Shown here: positions 35,860-43,183 of the stretch, one piece after another
How the letters are laid out: each line of letters starts with the position of its first letter
Numbering within the stretch: the first letter of the stretch is position 1
Assembly (NCBI GenBank): GCA_009380095.1
Contig: WHSL01000023.1
Location: forward strand, 1-43,183
Source of the DNA: Streptosporangiales bacterium
GTDB lineage: Bacteria > Actinomycetota > Actinomycetes > Streptosporangiales > Streptosporangiaceae
Direction of reading: 5' to 3'
DNA length: 43,183 bases
Position numbers and translations under genes: made by a program
Notes under the pieces: model-generated
What the model saw: the letters and a program-made list of their open reading frames with translations, nothing else
Databases searched by the model: none
What the model was told of the DNA's origin: nothing

Positions 35860-36572
35860 TCAGCTCGCGGTGGGCGTGGGCGAACCCGAATGGCCCGCGG
35901 CGAGGTGCTCCTTGAGCAGGTCGAATCCGTAGTCGTTGCCGTTGGGCGTACGGACGATGGGAGTGGATGTGGTTGCGCGACGCTCCACCCCCACCGCCGC
36001 CCGAACCGCCGGTCGCCACGGCCGTCGCGGTGGCGCTGGTGGCCTGGGCCGCGTTGTCCTCGCCTGCCCCCGCCTGTTCGTTGGCCCCGCTCTTGTCGTC
36101 TGAGATGACCGCCGTGGACCGCTGCCCGTCGTCCAGCGAGTTCAGCATGGCCACGGCGGCCTCGATCTCGTCGGCGAACAGTTCGATCTTGGTGCCGTCG
36201 TCGTGGTGACCGATGGTCGGCTCCGATCCCCAGAACGAGGGGGTCATCACGACCTGGTCGCCGAGGACGAAGTAGTTGATCACCAGGTGGTGTCCCTGGA
36301 ACTGGAACCCCCACGGCTCCGTCGTGGACGGGGTGCCCATCATGGTGAAGTAGTAGAGGTCCTCGTCGAACTCGTCGAGCCTGCCCAGCAGGCGGCCCGC
36401 GACGTGGTTGAGCCTGCGGATGTTGTTGGACAGGGGCAGGCCCTTCGCGGAGAGGCCCGCGGTCAGCATGACCAGCCCGGCCTTCCGCTGGGCGGACGAC
36501 ATGTCCTTCAGCGGGATGCCCTTGCGCCCCGCCGGCCAGCAGCACGTGGTTCATGAAGTCACGCCGATCCAT
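35860..36572 (-). pseudogene. Broken DUF3500 gene with a Tat-type signal (two frame changes, internal deletions)
   Basis: Three frames carry consecutive parts of one DUF3500 protein. Part 1, from ATG 36572, is a twin-arginine signal start, MDRRDFMNHVLLAGG. Part 2, shifted by one frame, starts near KGIPLKDMSSAQRKA and includes RRLNHVAGRLLGRLDEFDED, YYFTMMGTPSTTEPWGFQ and GHHLVINYFVLGDQVVMTPS, all family hallmarks. Part 3, shifted again, reads VRTPNGNDYGFDLLKEHL and ends at TGA 35860. The family also has segments between parts 1 and 2 (before the PLKDM motif) and between parts 2 and 3, where only a Gly/Ala-rich filler (ATGGSGGGGGG) remains. It therefore cannot make the normal product. DUF3500 function is unknown. 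Confidence 0.75.
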
Positions 36573-36691
36573 GCTCACGTTCGGCAATATAACCGCCACT
36601 CCGTGTGGCCATACGGAGGTGAGGTCGCGCGCGTATCGGCTCTGAGCAGGGACAGAGCAAAACTGTCGGTGGGCGGAGGCAGGATGGACCC

Positions 36692-39600
36692 ATGACCGAG
36701 CCCGTGCTCGACCGCTTCTCCCCCGCCGCCCACTCGTGGTTCGCGGGGGCGTTCGATGCGCCCACCGAGGCCCAGGGCATGGCGTGGTCGTCGATCGGCG
36801 CGGGCGACGACACGCTGGTGGTGGCGCCCACCGGCTCGGGCAAGACGCTCGCCGCGTTCTTCTGGGCGCTCGACCGGCTGTCCGTGGAGGAGCCGCCGCG
36901 CGACCCGGCGGAGCGCTGCCGGGTGCTCTACGTCTCCCCGCTGAAGGCGCTGGCCGTCGACATCGAGCGCAACCTGCGCGCGCCGCTGTCCGGCCTGCGC
37001 CAGGCGGCGCACCGGCTCGGCCTCCCCGAGCCCCAGGTGACCGTGGGCGTCCGCACCGGTGACACCCCGGCCGACGAGCGCCGCCGGTTCGCCAAGCGCC
37101 CGCCCGACATCCTCATCACCACCCCCGAGTCACTGTTCCTCATGCTCACCTCGCAGGCCCGCGACGGCCTGCGCGGCGTGGAGACGGTGATCGTCGACGA
37201 GGTGCACGCGCTGGCCGGCACGAAGCGCGGCGCCCACCTGGCGCTGAGCCTGGAGCGGCTCGACGAGCTGTGCACCGCGCCGCGCGACGGCGGGCCGCGG
37301 CGCCGCCGCCCCCAGCGGGTGGGGCTGTCGGCGACCGTGCGCCCGGTGGAGGAGGTGGCCGCCTACCTGGGCGGCACCCGTCCCGCCGCGGTGGTCCAGC
37401 CGGCCTATGACAAGCGGTGGGATCTGCGCATCGTCGTCCCGGTGGAGGACATGGCGGAGCTCGGCGGCCCCGGCGCCGGCGACGACGACCCGCTGGGCGC
37501 CCCCGAGCGCCGGTCCATCTGGCCGCACGTCGAGGAGCGGGTGCTGGACCTGATCGAGGCGCACCGCTCCACGATCATCTTCGCCAACTCGCGCCGGCTC
37601 GCAGAGCGGCTGTGCGGCCGGCTCAACGAGCTGGCGTACGAGCGCGCCCACGGTGAGGCGCTGCCGGAGGACTCCTCCCCCGCGGAGCTGATGGCCGAGT
37701 CGGGCGCGGCGCGCGGCGCCCCGGCCGAGGTGGTGCGCGCGCACCACGGTTCGGTCTCCAAGGAGGAGCGCGCCGCGATCGAAGACGCGCTGAAGTCCGG
37801 GCGGCTGCCGGCCGTGGTGGCGACCTCCAGCCTGGAGCTGGGCATCGACATGGGCGCCGTGGACCTGGTCGTGCAGGTGGAGTCGCCGCCCTCGGTGGCC
37901 AGCGGCCTGCAGCGGGTGGGCCGGGCGGGGCACCAGGTGGGCGCCGTCTCCCAGGGCGTGCTGTTCCCGAAGTACCGCGGCGACCTGGTGCAGACCACGG
38001 TGGTCGCGGAGCGCATGCGGTCCGGTGCGATCGAGGAGCTGCGCTATCCGCGCAACCCGCTCGACGTGCTGGCCCAGCAGATCGTGGCGATGACCGCGAT
38101 GGACGAGTGGCACCTCGACGACCTCGCCGCGCTGGCGCAGCGGGCCGCCCCGTTCGCGACGCTGCCGCGTTCGGCGCTGGAGGCCACGCTCGACATGCTG
38201 GCCGGGCGGTATCCGAGTGACGAGTTCGCCGAACTGCGCCCGCGGCTGGTGTGGGACCGGGCGACCGGCACGCTGAACGCCCGGCCCGGCGCGCAGCGGC
38301 TGGCGGTGACCAGCGGCGGCACCATCCCCGACCGTGGCCTCTTCGGCGTCTTCATCGTGGGTGAGAAGTCCTCCCGGGTGGGCGAGCTCGACGAGGAGAT
38401 GGTGTACGAGTCGCGCGTGGGCGACGTGTTCGTGCTGGGCGCCAGCTCCTGGCGGATCGAGGACATCACGCCCGACCGGGTGCTCGTCTCCCCCGCCCCC
38501 GGCCAGCCGGGGAGGCTCCCCTTCTGGCACGGCGACGCGCCGGGCCGGCCCGCCGAGCTGGGCCGCGCGCTCGGCGCCTTCATCCGGGAGACCTCCGAGC
38601 TGCGGCCCGCGGTGGCGCAGGCCCGGGTGCGCGCGGCCGGGCTCGACGCCTTCGCCGCCGAGAACCTCGTGGGCTACCTGAAGGAGCAGCGCGAGGCCAC
38701 CGGATACGTGCCGGATGACCGCACCCTGGTGATGGAGCGGTTCCGTGACGAGCTCGGCGACTGGCGGGTCGTCGTGCACTCCCCGTTCGGCGGGCAGGTG
38801 CACGCGCCCTGGGCGCTGGCGATCGCGGCGCGGCTGCGGGAGCGGCACGGCGTCGACGTGCAGACCATGCACGCCGACGACGGCATCGTGCTGCGCGTCC
38901 CGGACATGGAGCAGCCGCCCGACCTCGACGTGGCGGTCTTCGACCCGGACGAGATCGAGGGCCTGGTGACGGCCGAGCTGGGCGGCTCGGCGATGTTCGC
39001 CGCGCGCTTCCGCGAGTGCGCGGCGCGGGCGCTGCTGCTGCCGCGGCGCCGCCCGGGCCACCGCATGCCGCTGTGGCAGCAGCGGCAGCGCGCCGCTCAA
39101 CTGCTCTCGGTGGCCTCGCAGTACGGCTCGTTCCCGGTGGTGCTGGAGACGATGCGCGAGTGCCTGCAGGACGTGTTCGACGTGCCGGGGCTCGTGGAGC
39201 TGATGCGTGAGCTGGCCGGGCGCCGGGTGCGGCTCGTCGAGGTGGAGACGCCGGAGGCGTCGCCCTTCGCCAGGTCCCTGCTGTTCCGCTACATCGGCGC
39301 GTTCATGTACGAGGGGGACTCACCGCTGGCGGAGCGCCGTGCGCAGGCGCTGGCGCTGGACAGCTCCCTGCTCGCCGAGCTGCTCGGGCAGGCGGAGCTG
39401 CGTGAGCTGCTCGACCCCGAGGTCGTCGAGGAGGTCGGCCGGGAGCTGCAGCGGCTCACCGCCGACCGCCGGGTCCGCGACCTGGAGGGCGTGGCCGACC
39501 TGCTGCGCGAGCTGGGTCCGCTCACCACGACCGAGGTGGCGGAGCGCGGCGGTGCCGAGGCCTGGCTGAAGGAGCTGGCGACGGCGCGGCGGGCCATCCG

Positions 39601-41215
39601 GGTCCGGCCCGCCGGGGAGGACCGCTGGGCCGCCATCGAGGACGCGGGGCGCCTGCGCGACGCGCTGGGCACGCCGCTCCCGGTGGGCGTTCCCGAGGCG
39701 TTCACCGAGCCGGTGGCGGATCCCCTCGGCGACCTCGTCTCGCGGTACGCGCGCACGCACGGCCCGTTCACCACCGCCGAGACCGCCGCCCGCTTCGGGC
39801 TCGGGGTGGCGGTGGTGCACGAGACGCTGCGGCGGCTCGCCGCCGCCGGGCGAGTCGCGGAGGGTGAGTTCCGGCCGGGCGGCCGCGGTACCGAGTGGTG
39901 TGACGCCGAGGTGCTGCGCCGGCTGCGGCGCCGCAGCCTCGCCCGGCTGCGCAAGGAAGTGGAGCCGTCCCCGCCGGAGGCGCTGGCCAAGCTGCTCCCG
40001 GCCTGGCATCAGGTCGGTGGCGGGCGGCTGCGCGGCATCGACGCACTGATCCAGGCCGTGGAGCAGTTGCAGGGTTATCCGGTGCCCGCGTCCGCGCTGG
40101 AGACGCTGGTGCTGCCGGCCCGGGTGCCCGACTACTCGCCGGCCCTCTTGGACGAGCTGACCTCGGCGGGCGAGGTCGTGTGGACCGGGGCCGGCGGGCT
40201 GCCCGGAGGCGACGGCTGGGTCACTCTGGCCATGGCCGACTCGGCCGCCACCCTGCTCCCCCAGCCCGCCGAGCTCACCCGTACGCCGGTGCATGGGGCC
40301 ATCCTCGAGGCGCTCTCCGACGGCGGAGCCGTGTTCTTCCGCACCCTGTCGGACCGAGTGAACTCCCGGAGCGACGATCCGGTCACCGATGCCGACCTCG
40401 CCGAGGCCGTGTGGGACCTGGTGTGGGCGGGGTTGCTTACGAACGACACACTGGCCCCGCTGCGGTCCGCGCTCGGTTCCGGCCGCACGCGGGCGGCCCA
40501 CCGGTCACGGTCGCGGCGGCGGCCCGCACTGCCGACGCGGAGCGGCCCGCCCACGGTGAGCGGCCGCTGGTGGCTGGTGCCCGAGCGGGAGGCCGACCCG
40601 ACCCGGCGGGCGTACGTGCTGGCCGAGACGGCGCTCGACCGGTACGGCGTGGTCACCCGCGGGTCCGTGATGGCGGAGCGCGCGGCGGGCGGCTTCGCGG
40701 CGGTCTATCCCGTGCTGCGCGGCTTCGAGGAGACGGGGCGCTGCCGCCGGGGCTACTTCGTGGAAGGGCTGGGCGCGGCGCAGTTCGCGCTGCCCGGCGC
40801 GGTGGACCGGATGCGCACGCTCGCCGCCCCCACCGCGACCGCACCCGCGATGGTGCTGGCCGCCACCGACCCGGCGAACGCCTACGGTGCCGCGCTGCCC
40901 TGGCCGGAGCGGCCGGGCGAGGCGGCGAGCGGGCACAAGCCCGGGCGCAAGGCCGGGGCACTGGTGGTTCTCGTCGACGGCCGGCTCGTGCTCTACGTGG
41001 AGCGGGGCGGCAAGACCCTGCTGAGCTGGACGGACGAGCCCGAGGTGCTGCAGCCGGCGGTGGACGCGCTGGCGCTCGCGGTCCGCGAGGGCGCGCTCGG
41101 CCGGCTCACCGTGGAACGCGCCGACGGAGCGGGCGTCTACGACTCGCCCCTCGCCACCGCCCTCGAAGCGGCCGGCTTTCACCCCACCCCCCGCGGCCTC
41201 CGCCTCCGCCGCTAA
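36692..41215 (+). CDS. lhr: Large ATP-dependent helicase Lhr
   Basis: Lhr is an SF2 3'-to-5' DNA helicase, damage-induced in mycobacteria. The 1507-residue product is of the long Lhr type. RecA-like domain 1 has VVAPTGSGKT (43-52), ITTPESL (143-149), the DEVH box (170-173) and GLSATVRP (about 210). Domain 2 has HHGSVSKEERAAIEDALKSG, then VATSSLELGIDMG and SGLQRVGRAGHQVG (about 370-415). A winged helix and the Lhr core follow (ARFRECAARALLLPRRRPGH, about 767-786), then a long C-terminal domain to residue 1507. ATG 36692 follows AGGA. In many actinobacteria an endonuclease VIII-like glycosylase gene follows lhr; none is present here, where PadR debris follows instead. Confidence 0.95.
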   Translation: MTEPVLDRFSPAAHSWFAGAFDAPTEAQGMAWSSIGAGDDTLVVAPTGSGKTLAAFFWALDRLSVEEPPRDPAERCRVLYVSPLKALAVDIERNLRAPLSGLRQAAHRLGLPEPQVTVGVRTGDTPADERRRFAKRPPDILITTPESLFLMLTSQARDGLRGVETVIVDEVHALAGTKRGAHLALSLERLDELCTAPRDGGPRRRRPQRVGLSATVRPVEEVAAYLGGTRPAAVVQPAYDKRWDLRIVVPVEDMAELGGPGAGDDDPLGAPERRSIWPHVEERVLDLIEAHRSTIIFANSRRLAERLCGRLNELAYERAHGEALPEDSSPAELMAESGAARGAPAEVVRAHHGSVSKEERAAIEDALKSGRLPAVVATSSLELGIDMGAVDLVVQVESPPSVASGLQRVGRAGHQVGAVSQGVLFPKYRGDLVQTTVVAERMRSGAIEELRYPRNPLDVLAQQIVAMTAMDEWHLDDLAALAQRAAPFATLPRSALEATLDMLAGRYPSDEFAELRPRLVWDRATGTLNARPGAQRLAVTSGGTIPDRGLFGVFIVGEKSSRVGELDEEMVYESRVGDVFVLGASSWRIEDITPDRVLVSPAPGQPGRLPFWHGDAPGRPAELGRALGAFIRETSELRPAVAQARVRAAGLDAFAAENLVGYLKEQREATGYVPDDRTLVMERFRDELGDWRVVVHSPFGGQVHAPWALAIAARLRERHGVDVQTMHADDGIVLRVPDMEQPPDLDVAVFDPDEIEGLVTAELGGSAMFAARFRECAARALLLPRRRPGHRMPLWQQRQRAAQLLSVASQYGSFPVVLETMRECLQDVFDVPGLVELMRELAGRRVRLVEVETPEASPFARSLLFRYIGAFMYEGDSPLAERRAQALALDSSLLAELLGQAELRELLDPEVVEEVGRELQRLTADRRVRDLEGVADLLRELGPLTTTEVAERGGAEAWLKELATARRAIRVRPAGEDRWAAIEDAGRLRDALGTPLPVGVPEAFTEPVADPLGDLVSRYARTHGPFTTAETAARFGLGVAVVHETLRRLAAAGRVAEGEFRPGGRGTEWCDAEVLRRLRRRSLARLRKEVEPSPPEALAKLLPAWHQVGGGRLRGIDALIQAVEQLQGYPVPASALETLVLPARVPDYSPALLDELTSAGEVVWTGAGGLPGGDGWVTLAMADSAATLLPQPAELTRTPVHGAILEALSDGGAVFFRTLSDRVNSRSDDPVTDADLAEAVWDLVWAGLLTNDTLAPLRSALGSGRTRAAHRSRSRRRPALPTRSGPPTVSGRWWLVPEREADPTRRAYVLAETALDRYGVVTRGSVMAERAAGGFAAVYPVLRGFEETGRCRRGYFVEGLGAAQFALPGAVDRMRTLAAPTATAPAMVLAATDPANAYGAALPWPERPGEAASGHKPGRKAGALVVLVDGRLVLYVERGGKTLLSWTDEPEVLQPAVDALALAVREGALGRLTVERADGAGVYDSPLATALEAAGFHPTPRGLRLRR

Positions 41216-41265
41216 GAGGGCTCCGCCACACGAGAGGCGCCACCTCCCGGCGCCCCGGCGGCGCG

Positions 41266-41427
41266 ATGGTGCTGGGCATCCTGGCCGAGGGAGAGAGCTA
41301 CGGCTACGCCATCCTCAGGCGGATCCACGAGCTGTCCGGCGGAGAGCTGGACTGGACCGAGGGCCTGCTCTACCAGCTGCTGCGAACGTCTATCCGCTCG
41401 GGGGCGAGTCCGAGTCGGTGGTCCTGA
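41266..41427 (+). pseudogene. PadR family regulator reduced to its N-terminal helix-turn-helix
   Basis: ATG 41266 begins MVLGILAEGESYGYAILRRI, followed by HELSGGELDWTEGLLYQLL. This is the first half of the PadR winged helix. After LLYQLL the family would continue through the recognition wing and dimerisation helix, but here the sequence changes abruptly to RTSIRSGASPSRWS and stops (53 residues). From the change point on, a different frame encodes the membrane protein at 41385-42137. A deletion has evidently joined the 5' part of padR to the middle of the next gene. PadR genes are commonly followed by a membrane-protein gene in the same operon, which fits. Confidence 0.75.
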
Positions 41428-42137
41428 CCGGCCTCCATCTCCCCATCGCCCTGTGGTTCGCGGTCGGCCTGGCCTATGTGGCCGACGACGTCCGATCCTC
41501 ACGCCGGCGCATGGACTTCATCCGCTTCACCGGCGAACTGATCGTCTACCTCTCCCTCATCGCCGCCGGCGGTGGCGTGCTGATCGGGATCCTCTTCGGA
41601 ACCTTCCAGGCCATCGGGCTCTCCCCCGAGGACTTCGTCGGACAGTGGCTCCTGCCCTGTGGCGGCATGGGGGCGGTCGTGGTGGCCGGGTGGCTCGTCG
41701 AGGCCAAGCAGAGCGTCGTCGAGAACATGGCGCCGGTGCTGGCGCGACTGTTCACCCCGCTGTTCGCCGCGGTGCTGCTGGCCTTCCTCGTCGCCTTCGG
41801 CTTGACCAACACCGGCATCGATGTCCAGCGTGAGGCGCTGATCCTCTTCGACCTCGTGCTGGTCGTGGTGCTGGGGTTGCTGCTCTACTCGATCTCCGCC
41901 CGCGATCCGCTGGCCCCGCCCGGCCTCTTCGACCGGCTGCAGCTCGTCCTCGTGGTCAGCGCGCTCCTCATCGACGTGCTGGTGATGCTGGAGATCACCG
42001 GCCGGATCACCGAGTACGGCACCACGCCCAACAAGGCGGCGGCGCTCGAGCGCTGGCAGACCGGCTACCTCCCGGTCTATGCCGTCTGGGCCTGGATCGT
42101 GGCCCTGCTCTTCCCCCCGCTCTTCGGCTACCTGTGA
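41385..42137 (+). pseudogene. 5'-truncated multi-pass membrane protein fused behind the padR remnant
   Basis: Coding resumes at about 41385 with NVYPLGGESESVVLTGLHLP and runs to TGA 42137, about 250 residues, with seven predicted membrane helices. These include LIVYLSLIAAGGGVLIGILF, LFTPLFAAVLLAFLVAFGL and PVYAVWAWIVALLFPPLFG. The conserved GWLVEAKQSVVENMAPVLARLF and YSISARDPLAPPGLFD segments belong to a membrane-protein family often paired with padR in actinobacteria (possibly DUF4153; I am unsure of the number). Homologues have a long N-terminal part that is missing here. From memory they also have extra sequence between TPNKAAAL and ERWQTGYLP, suggesting a second internal deletion. A GTG at 41418 could start translation, but a working protein is doubtful. 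Confidence 0.6.
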
Positions 42138-42217
42138 CGGCCGGAGGCGCGTACCGAGGCGCGGGGCGGCACTAGGGTGGACGTGCCGATTTCCGTGATC
42201 TTCGAAAGCAGCGCGCC

Positions 42218-43177
42218 ATGGGCGAATCGAGGTGGACCGCCGCCGATGCCCCGGGGCAGGCCGGGCGTGTCGCGGTCGTGACCGGGGCCAACAGCGGGCT
42301 GGGTTTCGTGGCCGCACGCTGGCTCGCGCAGAAGGGCGCCCGGGTGATCCTCGCCTGCCGCGACAAGGAGCGCGGCGAGGACGCGGCCGATCGGGTACGG
42401 GCCGAGGTCGCCGGGGCCGACGTGCGCCTCGGCCTGCTCGACCTCGCCGACCTCTCCTCGGTGCGCGAGTTCGCCGAGACCTTCCCCGGCGACGGCGTCG
42501 ACCTGCTCATCAACAACGCGGGCGTGATGGCGACGCCGTACCGGCGCACCGCGGACGGCTTCGAGATGCAGTTCGGCACCAACCACCTGGGGCACTTCGC
42601 GCTCACCGGCCTGCTCATGCCGCGGCTGCTCGCCACGGACGCGCCGCGGGTCGTCACGGTGTCGAGTTCCCTGCACCGCCTGGGGAAGATGGACTTCTCC
42701 GACCTGCAGGGCGAGCGGCGCTACCAGAAGTGGCCCGCGTACGGCCGGTCCAAGCTGGCCAACCTGCTGTTCACCGCGGAGCTGCAGCGGCGGGCGGACG
42801 CGGCCGGAGCGACGCTGGTCAGCGCCGCGGCGCATCCCGGGTACGCGTCCACCAACCTGCAGGGCACGAGCGCGCGGCTGTCGGGTTCCTGGCTGAACGA
42901 GCAGGTCATGCGGCTGGGCAACGCGGTCTTCGCGCAGAGCGAGGAGCAGGGCGCCTGGCCGGTGCTGTACGCCGCCACGGCGCCCGGCGTGTCGGGCGAC
43001 GCGTACGCCGGGCCCGGCACGCTCTTCGAGACCCGCGGCCACCCCCGCCTGGTCGGACGCAGCCCGGCGGCCCAGGACACCGACGTCGCCCGCCGCCTCT
43101 GGGAGGAGTCCGAACGCCTCACCGGCGTCACCTACACCTTCACCCCCACGCGAACCGAGCGGCCTGAGGAGCCCTAG
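42218..43177 (+). CDS. SDR family NAD(P)-dependent oxidoreductase
   Basis: The 319-residue product begins MGESRWTAADAPGQAGRVAV. It has the cofactor motif TGANSGLG (22-29), ACRDKERGE, LLDLADLSSV (about 70-79), the LINNAGVMATP motif (about 94-104), FGTNHLGHFALTGLL, the catalytic VSSSLH serine region, and Tyr175-x3-Lys179 in AYGRSKLANLL. HPGYASTNL follows the active site. The combination resembles the retinol-dehydrogenase/protochlorophyllide-reductase-like SDRs common in actinobacteria. The substrate is not predictable. The gene is complete, standing 80 bp after the truncated membrane protein and ending 6 bp before the window edge. The ribosome binding site is weak. Confidence 0.9.
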   Translation: MGESRWTAADAPGQAGRVAVVTGANSGLGFVAARWLAQKGARVILACRDKERGEDAADRVRAEVAGADVRLGLLDLADLSSVREFAETFPGDGVDLLINNAGVMATPYRRTADGFEMQFGTNHLGHFALTGLLMPRLLATDAPRVVTVSSSLHRLGKMDFSDLQGERRYQKWPAYGRSKLANLLFTAELQRRADAAGATLVSAAAHPGYASTNLQGTSARLSGSWLNEQVMRLGNAVFAQSEEQGAWPVLYAATAPGVSGDAYAGPGTLFETRGHPRLVGRSPAAQDTDVARRLWEESERLTGVTYTFTPTRTERPEEP

Positions 43178-43183
43178 ACCCAA

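Overview
The window is about 72% GC (my estimate) and packed with genes that follow actinobacterial conventions: GTG starts, ATGA overlaps, GAAC-N4-GTTC LexA box, DUF3046 beside recA, MT0933-type antitoxin, gluABCD next to the recA/miaB block. The gene set suggests a Streptosporangiales-like actinomycete, possibly a thermophile with a compacted genome (inference only). No rRNA, tRNA, CRISPR array, prophage, insertion sequence or biosynthetic cluster was seen.

Layout, left to right. (1) 1-4.7 kb, minus strand: hflX, hutI, degV and the proline-rich N-terminus of a probable comEA that runs off the left edge. (2) 4.9-11.5 kb, plus strand: a glycolate/glyoxylate module of malate synthase aceB, then glcD-glcE-glcF and an IclR regulator, the last three translationally coupled. 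aceB has a clear -35/-10 pair and two operator-like sequences 21 bp apart over the predicted transcript start. (3) 11.5-12.8 kb: a frameshifted unknown gene and an FKBP peptidyl-prolyl isomerase. (4) 12.8-18.7 kb, minus strand: a peptide ABC importer (two permeases, one double-ATPase fusion, one binding lipoprotein). (5) 19-24 kb: dapF, miaA, an extradiol-dioxygenase-like protein and miaB on the minus strand, interrupted by a plus-strand orphan antitoxin-like gene. (6) 24.2-27.7 kb: gluABCD, a polar amino-acid (probably glutamate) importer. (7) 27.9-33 kb: a small lipoprotein, two gene fragments, an S9 peptidase, a 56-residue membrane protein and RNase Y. (8) 33.4-36.6 kb, minus strand: recX, recA with a LexA box, DUF3046 and a broken DUF3500 gene. 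(9) 36.7-43.2 kb, plus strand: the giant helicase lhr, a PadR remnant joined to a truncated membrane protein, and an SDR oxidoreductase.

How they work together: GlcDEF makes glyoxylate, which malate synthase condenses with acetyl-CoA to malate; the IclR protein is the obvious candidate regulator. MiaA and MiaB successively modify A37 of tRNA. RecA, RecX and Lhr are DNA-repair proteins. The two importers bring in peptides and acidic amino acids.

The most unusual property of the window is the number of genes broken by internal deletion or frameshift between intact housekeeping genes: an ABM-fold fragment, a frameshifted unknown gene, an SDR cut at its NNA motif, TetR and Ntn-hydrolase tails placed back to back, a DUF3500 gene missing two segments, and PadR joined to a membrane protein. 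No transposase debris is visible at any of them. This looks like ongoing deletion-driven streamlining rather than insertion-driven decay. I did not find a clearly new multi-gene system; the aceB/glc regulatory layout and the deletion scars are the strongest leads.
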